From NCBI GenBank assembly GCA_011009095.1, contig VTPC01003505.1:1-64000 (forward strand): DNA of 64,000 bases. The letters are read 5' to 3'. The number at the start of each line of letters is the position of its first letter. Within the stretch, counting starts at the first letter, position 1. The notes below the pieces were generated by a model. The model made no database searches. It was not told the DNA's origin and was given only the letters and a program-made list of their open reading frames with translations. Below are positions 21,428 through 34,014 of this stretch, piece after piece. This stretch comes from Ignelater luminosus (taxonomy: Eukaryota > Arthropoda > Insecta > Coleoptera > Elateridae). The position numbers and the translations under genes were made by a program.

Positions 21428-21650
21428 AATCGAGAAGTACATAAATCCACCCCTACGAAGGGGTTGAACAAAATCTAAAACATTGTTTTAGTAGACTCTA
21501 TTAAGTAGTGTCTTGGATCAGGAGGACAATGTGATTGTAGTTGTCCTCTTGGAGATATGAAAAGTAGTGTACACCGTAAACCCGTTATCACAATAAAAGA
21601 GTAAATTTACCCATCAAGAACGGGGTTGCAAGTAAATTTGAAAGGAGATC
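21428..21650 (-). repeat. inverted copy of the 155-bp repeat
   Basis: Read on the minus strand it begins TTTACTTGCAACCCCGTTCT and continues like the units at 17250-17655, with more divergence. Together the two inverted blocks flank the whole 17.7-21.4 kb nest and may be the arms of an outer foldback-type element, but no terminal repeat or target duplication was identified. Confidence 0.6.
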
Positions 21651-22858
21651 GCAGATAATGTAACTTACGAAACTCGAACTTCCAAATTGGTCTGAAAAGG
21701 GTGAAGGCGGCAAATATAAAACACTAAAATAGGCAATCCAAAATTTAATGTGCAACAATAATGCAAATAATACAAAAGGAGAGTTGCGGTACAATAATAG
21801 TGTTATCCAGTAGATATAATACAATACACAAGGAAATAAATATTCTAGTCTCAAAGGGATACAAAATTTTAGGAAAAATTTAATAGACTGCATATTGCGC
21901 CCTAAAAGGAAAGAAAATAGAAATTATCAGCCTAAAAGACTAAGACAAATAAATTAAATAATAATTAACAATAGTATGCGCGTTGTAACCAGATACTCGC
22001 CGGAAACCTAACTAGATAGTTGTTGATTGACCAATCGTGAACGGTAACTCCAGGGAGTTCAGGAAGCAAAAAAAGTGATTCTCAATGCAAAAGTTCAATA
22101 TATTTTGACGCATCTCGTAGATGGCACTCTGCAGGTTTTCAAAGTTATTAACACAAAATATTAGGTAACCAAATTTTGATCGTAAAACTTGTTAAGATCA
22201 TTTAATAATTATCGTCCCGGCTAGCAGTATGCTAAATTTCATTAAATACTTATTATAATGTTGTACATAAAATTATTCCGTTCCGAAATAATAAGATGCA
22301 AATTGTATTTTGCATTTTATATCGGTGTAAATATTTAATTTTCCCTGTTTCGATAAATGTTATTCGCCTTTGTAAAGTCAAGAAATAGAATATTTGTCCC
22401 TTTCTCGCGTCCTCTGCTGTGATTAAACAAAGTTCCAATCTTTTAAAAATTAAATATATCTCTATTTTCCTATTTAATGTTTCCTTATTCCGAGAATTTT
22501 GTTGTTAAAATCCAGGCAGTAGACACACAAATTAAGCTTCTTGACACTAAATGCAAATAAGCTTTGCACGGTCACTCCAGTTCAAATCCTTAGAAATGGG
22601 AAGCTTTCCCCATGTTTTGCGTGTACCAATCAACGCAATCATGTCGTCACTAGGGCGAATGATGTTATCAAAGTAAACCGACGCCACGCGTTGACTTCCG
22701 TTTCACGCCTCTTCTCGCTTGAGACGTTTGAAAAGTCTTGCTTGAACTCTCGTCAAGAACGCGCTGCGTTCCTTCTGTTATTCTTAAACCTACAGATCTT
22801 TCCTTTGGGGATTGTAGAACTCACGAGACTTTCTAGTTTTGGATTAAACTATCGTGGT
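21651..22858. other. non-coding spacer
   Basis: No recognisable gene. A frame at 22541-22879 starts with TTG, lacks a usable ATG near its start and resembles nothing known. Confidence 0.4.
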
Positions 22859-22862
22859 TATA

Positions 22863-23513
22863 ATGTAACCTACACCTAATACAGTTTTTTGGAATGTTAG
22901 CATAGCGCGTCTTCGAAGCATCGAATATAAAAGTTTACCCTGGTTTCAGGAGGAAATATCGTTTGTGTCTCGTCACTTATTTATTATCACAGTCCTGTGA
23001 CTGGATTATCCAATCTCCAGGTGTTATTGTTACTTTTATTATCGTAAAAGAACTTTCGTATCGTTCCGTTAAGCATTTCTGTAAATATTTGTACATATCT
23101 CTGGAAATCCCCCCAGCCGACAGCGCTCCAGTGCGCAGCGAAATTTACTACAGCAGCTGTATATAGTTTAGTGCTTGTAAAAAGCCAGTATAAAAGGTTT
23201 TTGTGCTAGTGTTTATAACCAATTCCGTGTTCATGTTATTATCGCCGAACGTATTGGGATTTACTATTAGCTGTAAGTTTATTTTATCTTCTAACTATAT
23301 TTTCGAAATTATAGAACATTTGTCTACGTTCTTTATAAGAACCATTTATGGGTTTAGCACTACAAGTGAGTTGCGAGATTATTATGCACCTTGTAGAAAT
23401 TGCTATTATTAATTTAACTTAAAATTTAAGAAGTTATTTTGCTGTCACTTAAATTATAAAAATTTAGTGGTTCGCTTTTATATAGTTACATGAAACAATT
23501 GAGTCCGTTACAT
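22863..23513 (+). repeat. possible solo LTR or 651-bp TIR element
   Basis: The segment begins ATGTAAC and ends GTTACAT, a perfect 7-bp inverted repeat, flanked on both sides by TATA (22859-22862 and 23514-23517). Inside are TATA-like boxes (GAATATAAAAG near 22923 and CAGTATAAAAGG near 23184). A 4-bp TATA duplication is seen with some gypsy-type elements, so a solo LTR is plausible. A MITE is the alternative. Nothing codes. Confidence 0.45.
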
Positions 23514-23517
23514 TATA

Positions 23518-26400
23518 TTTAGCAACGGACCAGCTGGTTGTCTATCGTTTTGTTTACGTCTAACAATTTATCTGTTATTCATGTCAAACAGAAAACGAAT
23601 ACTTGCATTATATTCGTTAGCATGGTGACATCTTTATTTCGCGTCACATTATTGTTTATAGTATTTGGTACCGAGTAATATTCAGTGTTTTTTATATAAT
23701 TTAATTAAAGGAGCTTACTTATCGTATTCTCGAATTATTTAAATATATCCCAGACAACAAAACTTTACTATTTTGTAACTACATTAGTAACTGTGTAAAG
23801 TAAACGATGTAAAGAAAGAGGAAAATTAAGGGTAACTATAAATTAACTATTGGTCAAGAATGTCCCGAGTGTTGTAATTGTAGAGTTACTCTTAGATTAC
23901 GTTTAAGCTACTTGCACGTAAGAATGTCACAATGCGTGGTAATTTTCCGAGCATTCGGAAATTACATTACAGTTACTGTATCTTAACTATTTAGTTACGG
24001 GTGGACGGACGTTCCTTTTAAGTAACGTTTCTGTAACTATCAACTGTCAGCATCCCAAATTGAAGTTCCTTCGAAGGCACTTTTAAGTACGTTTATGTTA
24101 ACTTCAGTGTAACAATTTGCACTGAGAAAAAAATATGGCATTTGTTAATATAAATATAATAACAGTGAAATATATTTATGGTACTATTTGGAACAAGTAG
24201 AAAATTTGTAGCCCTTGAAGTTAAAATATTATAAAACGTTCATATATAAGAACTATCATAAAATATTTTAAAATGCTCGAAGTTAAAATACAATATTGTA
24301 GTTAATTAGTATTGTAAATTTTAAAATTAAATATTATTAATTCATTATACCAGTATATTATTTGTACATATTCATCAGAATTCAAGCGCAACTATCTCTA
24401 TAATTTTAAATAAAAATATGATTATATGTCTAATTGTACTAAAATGTTGAATTAAAGAAAATGTATATTTAAAACTAAAATATAGACATTAGCTTATAAA
24501 TAATAAATATAAGAATTTCCTAAAGAGTTCTCAATACATCTATTTTAACCTTACGCTGATCTTATCCGTAGAGGATAACGTTTTACAATTCTCGCATACT
24601 TCATACCGCCCTATATATAGGGTTAAATTAATGACATGCAAAGCATGAAGCGTTAGTGGCGCCGTATAGTAGTCATCACCGGTAAGCACACAAGATGAAA
24701 GGTGAACATGCTTTCACTTAATAAACTGGCTAACTCCACCAATCTCTGTTAAATAGAAACAACAGAGTAAATAGTTGCATATTTTTATAGTTTTAATAAA
24801 AATGGCCTTATTTATCTGAATTATCTTAATTTAAAACGTTTTTTATTCATTTGCAGAGAATATGGATTACATCGATTCGAAATTGCAAACAACTCTTAAC
24901 ATATTGTATACCAAAAGTAGAACTGTGAGGTAATTTACGCAGAGCCATCCTCAAATGTATTAAAATTCCAACTATTTCTTGGGTTTTTATTTCCAGCCAC
25001 ATTTATTAAACAATTACAGCAGATGTAAATAACTCAATACTGTACGTTCAACGCATTATCTATTTAAAAACGTTAGAATTACAGGAATAGAAGTTGTTAG
25101 ATTTTGCGTGTATAGAATATCTTCGCAAATTCTCCGTGCTTTTAAACTGAAAAAAAAAGGGTATGGCGAATGAATATTGTAGGTCTCAACGAGTTAAGTA
25201 TAAGCTTTTACGTAGACTTGTGATTACAATAAATGCATTGTAACCGCTAACAAAACATCTGTGCCTGAAATTGTAGTTGAAATACAAGTAATTTCTCAGT
25301 CCAATTGTTAATCATTTGTATTGTACATTAAAGCAAAACCTGATTTGAGGTACGAATCCAAATTTCAATTACCAGTTTTTACAAACTTAGAATCTTATTT
25401 TGAACAATTAAATACTATTAAGAAAGTTTTTGCATATTGGAAATTTCTATATTATATATTATATATTAATAATTAAGTGGTCAGTTGTTAATGAAATATA
25501 TATGTTCAGAAAATTTCTGTAGAATGTATCAGTTTATGTTGGGAGTAACAGAAAATAGTCAGCAAGCAGTAGAGTTACTATAAATAGTTGTATATATTTC
25601 TAACCTAAGATGTGAACGCAGATAAATTTCATTTAATAATTTACAAAAATCTGCAAATCATTCAATAATTTACATATAACTTGTATAAATTTTCAAAAAT
25701 ATAAAAACAAACAAAACAACGAATATCACAACAAGAATAGGTTAACGCAAAAATGTGAATACTAAACAAATGACACACCTGTACCACAGCAATAACGAAG
25801 CGGCACGTACCCTTCTGGAGCTGATAAACCCAGGTCGAGATGACCCTCCAGGGTAATCGCTAGCTGGTTGCAAATGGAACTTATTCGGAGAAGTCGTCGA
25901 AATTAGCGGACTTGGAGTTATGAAATCCACAGAATCGCCAAATACTTCCCCCCCCCCAAAAAAAACTCCAAAATAATTTTAATAGTGGAAGGCGGGTCCA
26001 GCTCCCCAAATACGGGTAGGTTTTACAAAAACCTCAAAAATGACACCACCACCACCACCAAGCTAATTTTAAATTTTGGAAGAATATCCTTTCAATAGGT
26101 ACGGCGACGACCACTTTCAGACTTGAAGTTCTTAGAATGTAAAAGTAAGCAGATGTTAAGGACCTTCCAAAAGCCAGTTGATGGTGATATCAAGTACCAA
26201 CACCAAACAAAAAAAGATCGCAGATTGAGCTCATTAGCAATTTCCTCTCCGCTAGAGGCGCTATTTTTCCACGTCAGATTTGACAGATTTAAACTTAAAC
26301 AATTTTTAAGCGCCAACCAGAACTTTTGCGCGCCATGATTAACCCGCAAAACACCAATTTGGCGGAAACGGCAATTGTTGGCAACACTGCCTAAAACGAA
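23518..26400. other. non-coding DNA upstream of the three-exon gene
   Basis: No gene recognised. Includes a homopolymer C/A run near 25947-25968 and a (CAC)n run near 26044-26061. Minus-strand frames at 25742-25930 and 26092-26433 have no recognised product. Confidence 0.4.
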
Positions 26401-26679
26401 ACGTAACGAGCGCTGATCGTCATCCTTCATCATTCGTCCTCACTCGGTTTTGTCGCCAACTTCACATTAAAATAAAGGTTTGATAACGACTGTGAACAGT
26501 AATATCGTCTGGACAAGCATGATGATGAATAAATATTGGCATCGTTCACAGTGACAGTACAGCGGTAGTTAAAGATTAAATAAATTGTATATGTTGTTTA
26601 AGTTAATTTAATATTTATGTGAGTAATAATAAAGTATTTGTTAGTATTATAATATATGACTACGATAATCTTGTTAGCT

Positions 26680-26946
26680 TTAACTTGAAAAACAGTACCT
26701 AACTTTTTTTATTGAATATAAGATTTTACTAATTTCTGTACGCGCATCACCAATTGAAATAGAAATACCTAATACTAAAGAACCCCTTCCGCCCGCGCTA
26801 AAATGTGTTGAATGCTCCCCCTTACAATCTTTATATCCAAAAATATGAACAAACCAATACAAATAAACAAATGAAGGAAGTGATGACAAAAGTTTTATAA
26901 ATAAACGTTTTCTGTCAATAGAATATGTTAAATCTTTGTAAATCAA
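26680..26946 (-). CDS. coding-like fragment of unknown origin
   Basis: An 88-codon minus-strand frame without a real ATG at its start. It reads like protein rather than noise: LFIKLLSSLPSFVYLYWFVH (hydrophobic, membrane-like), then GGRGSLVLGISISIGDARTE. It lies just upstream of, and opposite to, the three-exon gene. I do not recognise it. It could be an exon of another gene, a gene-fragment insertion, or chance. Confidence 0.25.
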   Translation of the reverse strand: MIYKDLTYSIDRKRLFIKLLSSLPSFVYLYWFVHIFGYKDCKGEHSTHFSAGGRGSLVLGISISIGDARTEISKILYSIKKVRYCFSS

Positions 26947-27011
26947 ATTAACAAATTCATATTTTGTTAATTCGTATTAAAGGGGTATTTACTAAAAATC
27001 ACATTTATGCA

Positions 27012-28554
27012 ATGGATCACAGTTCGAATAGCGCCGATTTTAAAACTTCAATAAACCAAAGTAAGTACCTTCTAGTTAATCATTTTGCTTCTAATAATTT
27101 AAAAGATTGTGTATCATAACAACAAAATGCAGTTATCACAAAACTTTAATCACTTTTCGTTTTTACAGGGGATAAAGAAAAAAATAATGATTTTAACGAA
27201 TCGTTGTACAACCAGCCGATCTTCTTGGAAAGACAATCTTCTCAGGTTCAACTTAATGTAGACGATTATTATTATCCCAGTACGGACAAAGAAGAACAAG
27301 TAGAAACAGAAGTGAGTATTATAGATTTGGAATCCAAATGGAATATTCGTACATCAAGCGGATACCGTAACGATTCAGAACAAAGTGTAATCAATATAGA
27401 CTCTGTACCTAATATGCCTCGATCACTAAGCAGAAGTAAGAGTGAAGTTTATTTTACTACAACAAATGTAAGTAGCACTTGTCACAAAAAGGTGATCGTA
27501 ATACAAGCCTTTGGTACTATTCCAGCTAGAAAAATTTTATACAGCAATATCACAACAACATCCTACAGTTAGACAGATTACAGAAGATAGTTTTGATACG
27601 AACAGTAAAAGTTCCTATGCAAACCCTCGCTTACCATCTCAGGCAGCAAATCCACTACGTCTAGAAGCACCAAGGATAATGAAAAACGAAGACGACTTAA
27701 ACAGTATATCATCTCAAGCAGATTCGCATTTAATTGCCATGGGACATACCATACAACAACAATCATCTATGCTACCTTCTTCTTCATCCTACCCATCCAA
27801 ACCTGAGACGTTCTTCTCCCAGAAACCACCAAATCAATTCAATTCTCAAGCTTTCTACCTAAAGGAAACTGAAATACCACTTTTTCTTGAAAACGAATTA
27901 CCTGATATTTCAAGACATTCATCTCAAACTGAAGTTTTATCTTCTCCTACAGAACAACTGCCTTCTCGAACTTTAGATTTATCACACGAACCCGCAGCAC
28001 AAATTCCATCTACATCTGCAGAGCAATCGCCTTCTCGTAAAAAACAACCTCCACATTCCACAACTAACCCACGTCGCACTCGAACTTCACCTTCTAACAA
28101 GAAACAGTCGCCTAATAATTCGTGTTGTCCGTCTCAGATACAGATTCCATTTTTAGATAAAACGTGTTATCTTCCGTCCTTTTTGTCTAATGCTGAAACT
28201 CCATGCTCTGTTGATAGCTCGTCGCCCTACCGTTCATTTCAGACACAGTATCAATCTTTTCTTCAGAAACTATTACCTTTTTTTCCATGTCTGGCACCTT
28301 CTTCTAATGCAGGTGACAAGGATCTTAACACAAAAGACTTGCCAAGAAGAAGAAATAAATTAGTAGATGAGGCACTAAACCGTTACAACTACGTGATGGT
28401 ATACCCATATCGCAAAAAAGCTGTTTCTGCTAAGATGCAATATCTGTTATCAAGTCTAGACAAAAGTGGCTTAAAAATCAAAAGTGTACGTGGCGAGGTA
28501 GGTCAAACTAATGTAGTTGTTGCTTTTAGATTTATCACGGCTCAACCATCTTAA
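27012..28554 (+). CDS. three-exon host gene of unknown function, Ser/Pro/Gln-rich with conserved-looking C-terminus
   Basis: Exon 1 (27012-27060) begins ATGGATCACAG and ends at A|GTAAGT. Intron 1 (27061-27168) ends TTTTTACAG. Exon 2 (27169-27467) ends AAT|GTAAGT. Intron 2 (27468-27525, 58 bp) ends ATTCCAG. Exon 3 (27526-28554) runs to TAA, and AATAAA lies at 28796. All phases agree and give about 458 residues. An ATG at 27007 is followed by an early stop. Residues about 116-400 are low-complexity (repeated S/P/Q, motifs such as SPSRKKQPP), probably disordered, with a basic patch RRTRTSPSNKK. The last about 85 residues (RRRNKLVDEALNRYNYVMVY, LLSSLDKSGLKIKSVRG, TNVVVAFRF) look folded, alternating helix and strand. 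No known domain recognised. The spliced model is my inference from sites and phase. Confidence 0.7.
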
Positions 28555-28795
28555 ACTACTTTATTCTTGCTAAAAGAGTAAACAATTTCTACAAGATATC
28601 TTCGAGTTCTTCATTAAATTCTAATCACGTTTTGCTTGAAAATAATGTGAAAAGTTCCTGTAATCTTATATTTCCTCTTGTTTCCTTGTCTAGTTATAGT
28701 TCTTTAAATGCGACACGTTGATACAAGTTTTCTTAGAATAACTTTTGGATCATACAAGATACAAATAGTGCTGTGCCGTTATACCAGCTTACTCA

Positions 28796-28801
28796 AATAA
28801 A
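28796..28801 (+). terminator. polyadenylation signal of the three-exon gene
   Basis: AATAAA about 240 bp after the stop codon, followed by a T/GT-rich stretch. Confidence 0.55.
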
Positions 28802-31800
28802 CGTTTTTGTGGTTTGTTGTATCAGTATTCAAGACTACATCACCATCTAACAGTTTCTATTTCTTGTTCCTTCAGTAACACAGATTTTAACTGACAGTGC
28901 TTTAAACTTCATTAGTCATTAAAAATCTATACATTTTGTTTCTTGTGATTTTTTAAGTTGAATTTGGTTTTCCGCAAAGCAGAAGTAGTGCGTCTAATTA
29001 ATTCACTATAAACATAACGTTTTGCTACCGTAAAGTATACTCTTCTGTAGCTGTATCTGCAACACTCTGTGCTCTCCATAAATAAGAGGCGTATTACAGG
29101 ATGTATTTAAAATGGCATAAAATATTTTCAGAACGTTATTTTGTGTCTAAAAACAAACAGAAAGTTCGTATGCCAATTTGCTGTTAGCTGCACATTTTTC
29201 AAGATATCGGCCGCTTAAGTTAAAAAATTGAGTAAGTGCTAGCATGAATAAAAAAAAGTAATATTTTTATTTAGTCGCAGTCAAAATAAATTTGATCTTT
29301 TTATTATCCTCGTTTTAAACCTGTATTAAAAATCGCTTTAATAATTCTGCAATACTTTTAAAATACCTAGTTGCTTGTAATGAAATAAAGTTTACGTTAA
29401 ATAAAAAAACGAAGTAAAGCATCTATCGAAATCTTTATTATTGTATGAACAAGTTATGGACTGATATTTCTTTTTAACAAATTCAACTTAATACTAGATG
29501 TTCAATATTTCGATCATCAACTTCTAAACATTTTCTGACTCTTCGTATGGTGCTAGATTCTAAAAATCTTGTAGCATTTTGTCTCTTATGAGCTGGTTGA
29601 GTTTTTTAAATTAGATTTATTTCCTCTTCATAAACAATATTCTTCTTCTTAATAAAGAACCTAAGAACAAATTGGTAAAACAATGCAATAAAAAACATCC
29701 ACTAGGAACTGAAAACTACAATTTGTAAAGTCGAGATAAATTGACAGTTGTCACTTGTTCGAAAATGACAGTAAATTGGGTAACTTTTATTTTTAAAAAT
29801 GCAAAGAAATCCTGAGAAGTGAATTTCTATTATGCTAATGCAGAAGATCAGCCAGATACTATTCACTTGGTATTATTTATGTTCAAACTTACTTTAATGG
29901 ATACTATTAAACTGTATTTATCAAAAATGCAAATTCAAACAAGAAATTTAAGACTTTTAATAACTCCTAAAAGACAAAGTCAACAGTAAATTGGTATTAG
30001 GTTTTTCTTTTGTTTTTGGGCGCAGAATAACGTACTGCGAATATCCTAACAGTTTTTGGGAAAATCTCAAAAAACCGTTTTGGAGGGAAATCTTCATCTA
30101 GGGAGTGTGACTTTTAGAATGTTATTTGGGAAACCACAAGAAACACAATCATATACCAAACATTAAGATCCTGTATTAACTTTCCTTTATTGTTTCTAAG
30201 GTGACTGAACTAGAAAAGATCTCAACAGGTCTGTCTAGGGATATGTTTCCATTGTCAATTGACTTTAAGTTATGTATGTTAAATTCCCATTTATTGAAGG
30301 AACAAAAAGCTAGAAAATGCTAATGTTGATGTAATCCCAGATGACCAATAACTCATCGTCAGATATTAACATAATTAAGCACAAATATGTATAGCTAAAG
30401 GCGTTCTGGGAAGATAGATCATTACTATTCAAGTTTTGCTTTTACTGTTCAAAACAGCAATTTTCGGTAGTGTAAAACTGGTCATAATTGTGTGATGTAG
30501 GCTTTTGAATTTAAGGTTGTTACGTGCCAAAATGAACTTTAAGACACACACTTATAATCAGCGACTAAAAGGCACAAAGAATTAAGTTCGCTGTATGAAA
30601 ACGGCTAGGTTCTAAATACCTACTTACCACTAAAATAGCTCAAAATCGGTACCAATTGAAGGTGACACTATGGATTCAGCCAGATAACAAGATTCAAAAG
30701 AACCATAGTCCCTCTTAAATCGGCAACAGCTTCACAAATACTTACTTAAGTTTTCTAAAACAAAAACTTGCTCAAGGCGTTAAACCACCCTATATAGGAG
30801 TATTTCTAATTCATCCTGTATATATGTTTCTTCAACTAAATTTGGAATGTTTAAATCAAATCATCAAATCCTTCCTAGATCACTCAGTATATCAAGGTTT
30901 TTTAGAGTTATTCTTTACTAGTTAAATTTAGTATAACTGAATCCAGTTAATAAAATGCTTGGGTGACTTCAATATTTCCACTTAAACCAATGCATACAAG
31001 TACAGTAAAAGAGCTATTTTTTAAACAACAAATTTATTATGAAATAAATTAAATAAACGCTACACACAAGACAAAAAAACAAAGCAAATGAACAGGTGAT
31101 TGCACAAAATACATAAAGCTTTATAAAACGAACGTCAATGATTTTATTATTGCGCAAAGTTCTGGCCAGAGACACTCGAGAGGAATCCCTAAACGCAAAC
31201 AAAATACCTGGACCCCGTCGAACGTCCTACAAACAGCTTGCGACTCCATTTAATACATTTAGTAGATTTTATTTAACAAAACTCGACAGTAAACTCGTTC
31301 ATACCTACAGATTAAAAACAAGCAAAATAGTTACGATTAAAATAAAACTTGTCCACATTAAAATTTCACATTTGACTTCAATGAATTATAAATTCATTGT
31401 TCGTTGAGACAAATGGTAAATTAGAATGAACACAAAACCACAATTATTATGCTAAAAATAATCGTTATGTATTTATATTAATACCAAGGGAAAATCTCGT
31501 TGTTTTCCACTTGACAAGTTTTGAATGCACTTCGTTTATTTAGGCCAAACGAACGTAAACACTGCTATAATTAGTGTTTAACAACTAACCTTTAAATAGC
31601 TGTGATGGTCCAAACTTTTATTCACACGGGCAACTGCATATTCATTTACTTAAAACGCCGAGAACTGGCTGTGTTTTACGCAGCGGTAAGGGGTCAGAAT
31701 GATAACGAATTCCACTATAAATTCCGCTTCAAAGCGAAGGAAACTTCCAGCTTCCAAACAATGTGTTCAAAAAGGTGTCCTCTTTTCGAAATCCAGCTCT

Positions 31801-32569
31801 ACACTGATATGCTTAAAATGCACTCCAGGAAAACGGTAAACTTAAGAGTCTTCTTCACACCTCCAATATAAGAGAGAAACATCTAAATGCGCGCCAACGT
31901 AACTTTAAAATGCACCGACAAATTTTGAATTTTAAAATATATTTCGATAATATACAGCTTATTTTCCAATTTGATCGCATGCTTTTTGGATTCTTCGCTT
32001 AATAAGCTCAAAAACAAAAGATAAAGTTTGCAATAAAAGTTTAACTTCATTTGTAAATTGTGGAGCTCTTAGATCATATATTAAAAATTCCTCCGATCCA
32101 ATCGTGTTTTGTACCTTCTATATTACATTAGAATCTATTTTAGTGCAAATTTAAAAATAATAATTAAGTTATCATGGTGCTCCGAAAATGCAATTTTCAT
32201 AAAATTGACTTCGTAAAGTGCGGACTTCTCACAACCATGTTTTGAACTAGTAACTGCCAAGTGGCAAAAAAAAGATGGAACGGGGAATGTGACTAATAAA
32301 GCAATAAACCACTGTCTCTTACTGGAATTACAACGGTTATACCTGCAGTAGAAGTAGAACCTTTAAGCCTTTAGAGTAATATCTTTACAGAAAAATATTT
32401 ATAAACAAATAGTTTAATAATAATAACTTCAACTCAAACTCAGTACATAGCATTACAATTCATAACATTATTTGTAGATATTAGAATTAATATCTAATAA
32501 TAACGAAAACATTGATCCTATAAAATTAAAAAACTGTCTATGAGATATGAATTTACTTATTTAGGTATG
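28802..32569. other. non-coding DNA
   Basis: No gene recognised on either strand. Short frames at 31014-31407 and 31602-31871 have no identifiable product or supporting splice structure. Confidence 0.4.
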
Positions 32570-32571
32570 TA

Positions 32572-33847
32572 CCAGGTGTAGAAGTATGAAACCGGAATTT
32601 CCCTATAGATGGTGCTCGCTATCACTTTAAAAGCCGTAAGACCGCTTCTACAGCGCCATCTTCTTCGTCTAACAGCTGACGAAGTTTGTCAACACACAAT
32701 AACCTAAGTTTCATACACCGGTATATTTTTCTATAACCTCAAACATGTCGAGTTTTGTGCCCACGAACTATGATTTTCGAACAGCATTGGTTTTCTGCTA
32801 TCATTTGAAGAAAACTGCTGCAGAATCGCATAGAATGCTTGTCGAAGCATACGGTAAACATGCTCTTGGCAAAACTCAGTGCTTCGAGTGGTTTAAAAAA
32901 TTTAAAAGTGGTGATTTTGACGTGAGAAGGAAACCACCGAAAAGGTTTGAAGACAAGGACTTGCAAGCCTTATTGGATGAAGACGATACTCAGACTCAAC
33001 AAGAACTAGTGGAACAATTAAATGTGACGCAGAAAGCAGTATCTCTTCGTCTGAAAGCTATGGGAAAGATTCAGAAAGTGGGAAAATGGGTCCCACATGA
33101 ACTGAATGAAAGACAGCAAGAAAATCGAAAAACCACTCGTCAAATGCTGCTTGTCAGATATAAAAGAAAATCATTTCTCCATCGAATAGTGACAGGTGAT
33201 GAAAAGTGGAAATATTTTCAGAATCCTAAGCGTCGTAAATCATGGGTGAATCCAGGCGAGCCATCAACATCCACTGCAAGACCAAATCGTTTTGGAAAGA
33301 AGACAATGCTCTGCGTTTGGTGGGATCAAAAGAGTGTAATACATTATGAGCTACTAAAACCTGGTGAAACCGTTAATACTGATCGCTACCAACAACAAAT
33401 GATCGATTTGAATCGAGCAATACGTGAAAAACGACCAGAATATGCAAAAAGGCAACATAAAGTCATTTTGCTTCATGATAATGCCCCCTCACACACAGCA
33501 AAACGGGTCACGGATACGATCGAGGCGTTCAATTGGGAAATACTAGCGCATGCGGCTTATTCTCCAGACTTGGCTCCGTCCGATTACCATCTGTTCGCAT
33601 CATTGGGACATGCACTCGCCGAACAACACTTCGATTCGTATGAAAATGTACGAAAATGGCTCGACAACTGGTTTGCTTCAAAGGAAGAATTGTTTTTTTT
33701 GGCGTGGCATTCATAACCTGCCGGAGAGGTGGGAAAAATGTATAAATTCCAATGGAGACTATTTTGAATAAAATATTTTTTATAATTTTCAAATAACAGA
33801 CGTGTAATTTTTACAAACAAATTCCGGTTGCATACTTGTACACCTGG
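32572..33847 (+). mobile_element. mariner (DD34D) element, full length
   Basis: Terminal repeats CCAGGTGTAGAAGTATGAAA (32572 on) and the complementary end TACTTGTACACCTGG (to 33847) match in about 26 of 28 positions. They are flanked by TA at 32570-32571 and 33848-33849. The 1276-bp length is standard for mariner. It carries the transposase at 32745. Confidence 0.95.
32745..33716 (+). pseudogene. mariner DD34D transposase, C-terminally frameshifted
   Basis: Starts at ATG with MSSFVPTNYDFRT. A helix-turn-helix region follows (AAESHRMLVEAYGKHAL, TQCFEWFKKF). The catalytic triad is intact: VTGDEKW, LLHDNAPSH and APSDYH, with exactly 34 residues between the last two Asp. Compared with the relative at 35697, the linker after the first HTH lacks about five residues, including the GRP of the AT-hook-like motif (VRRKPPKRFED against ENEERGRPSKKFED). 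In the T8 run at 33693-33700 the frame slips, so the normal ending (FWRGIHNLPERWEKC, in the +1 frame to 33771) is replaced by LAWHS and a stop. The product is 323 residues and probably inactive. Confidence 0.93.
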
Positions 33848-34014
33848 TAATATAATTAGTGAAGTGATTATAAAAGCAGCATATGAATAAGTATTTTAAT
33901 AGCATAATACAATGAGTTGTGATAAAAAGTTGCAAAGGATAATAACAGAAGTATAATATAACTATAGATACAAATAAAAGTCATTTACATATTGTGTTAC
34001 CTACACCTAAAGTA

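Noticed and set aside
25742..25930. Minus-strand frame with Ser/Pro-rich sequence, considered as an exon
   Set aside because: No clear splice sites and no recognised homology; kept only as part of non-coding spacer.
27469..27572. Reading exon 2 of the 27-kb gene straight through to a TAG at 27572
   Set aside because: A GTAAGT donor and an ATTCCAG acceptor 58 bp apart restore a frame open for 342 more residues, so the stop lies in an intron.
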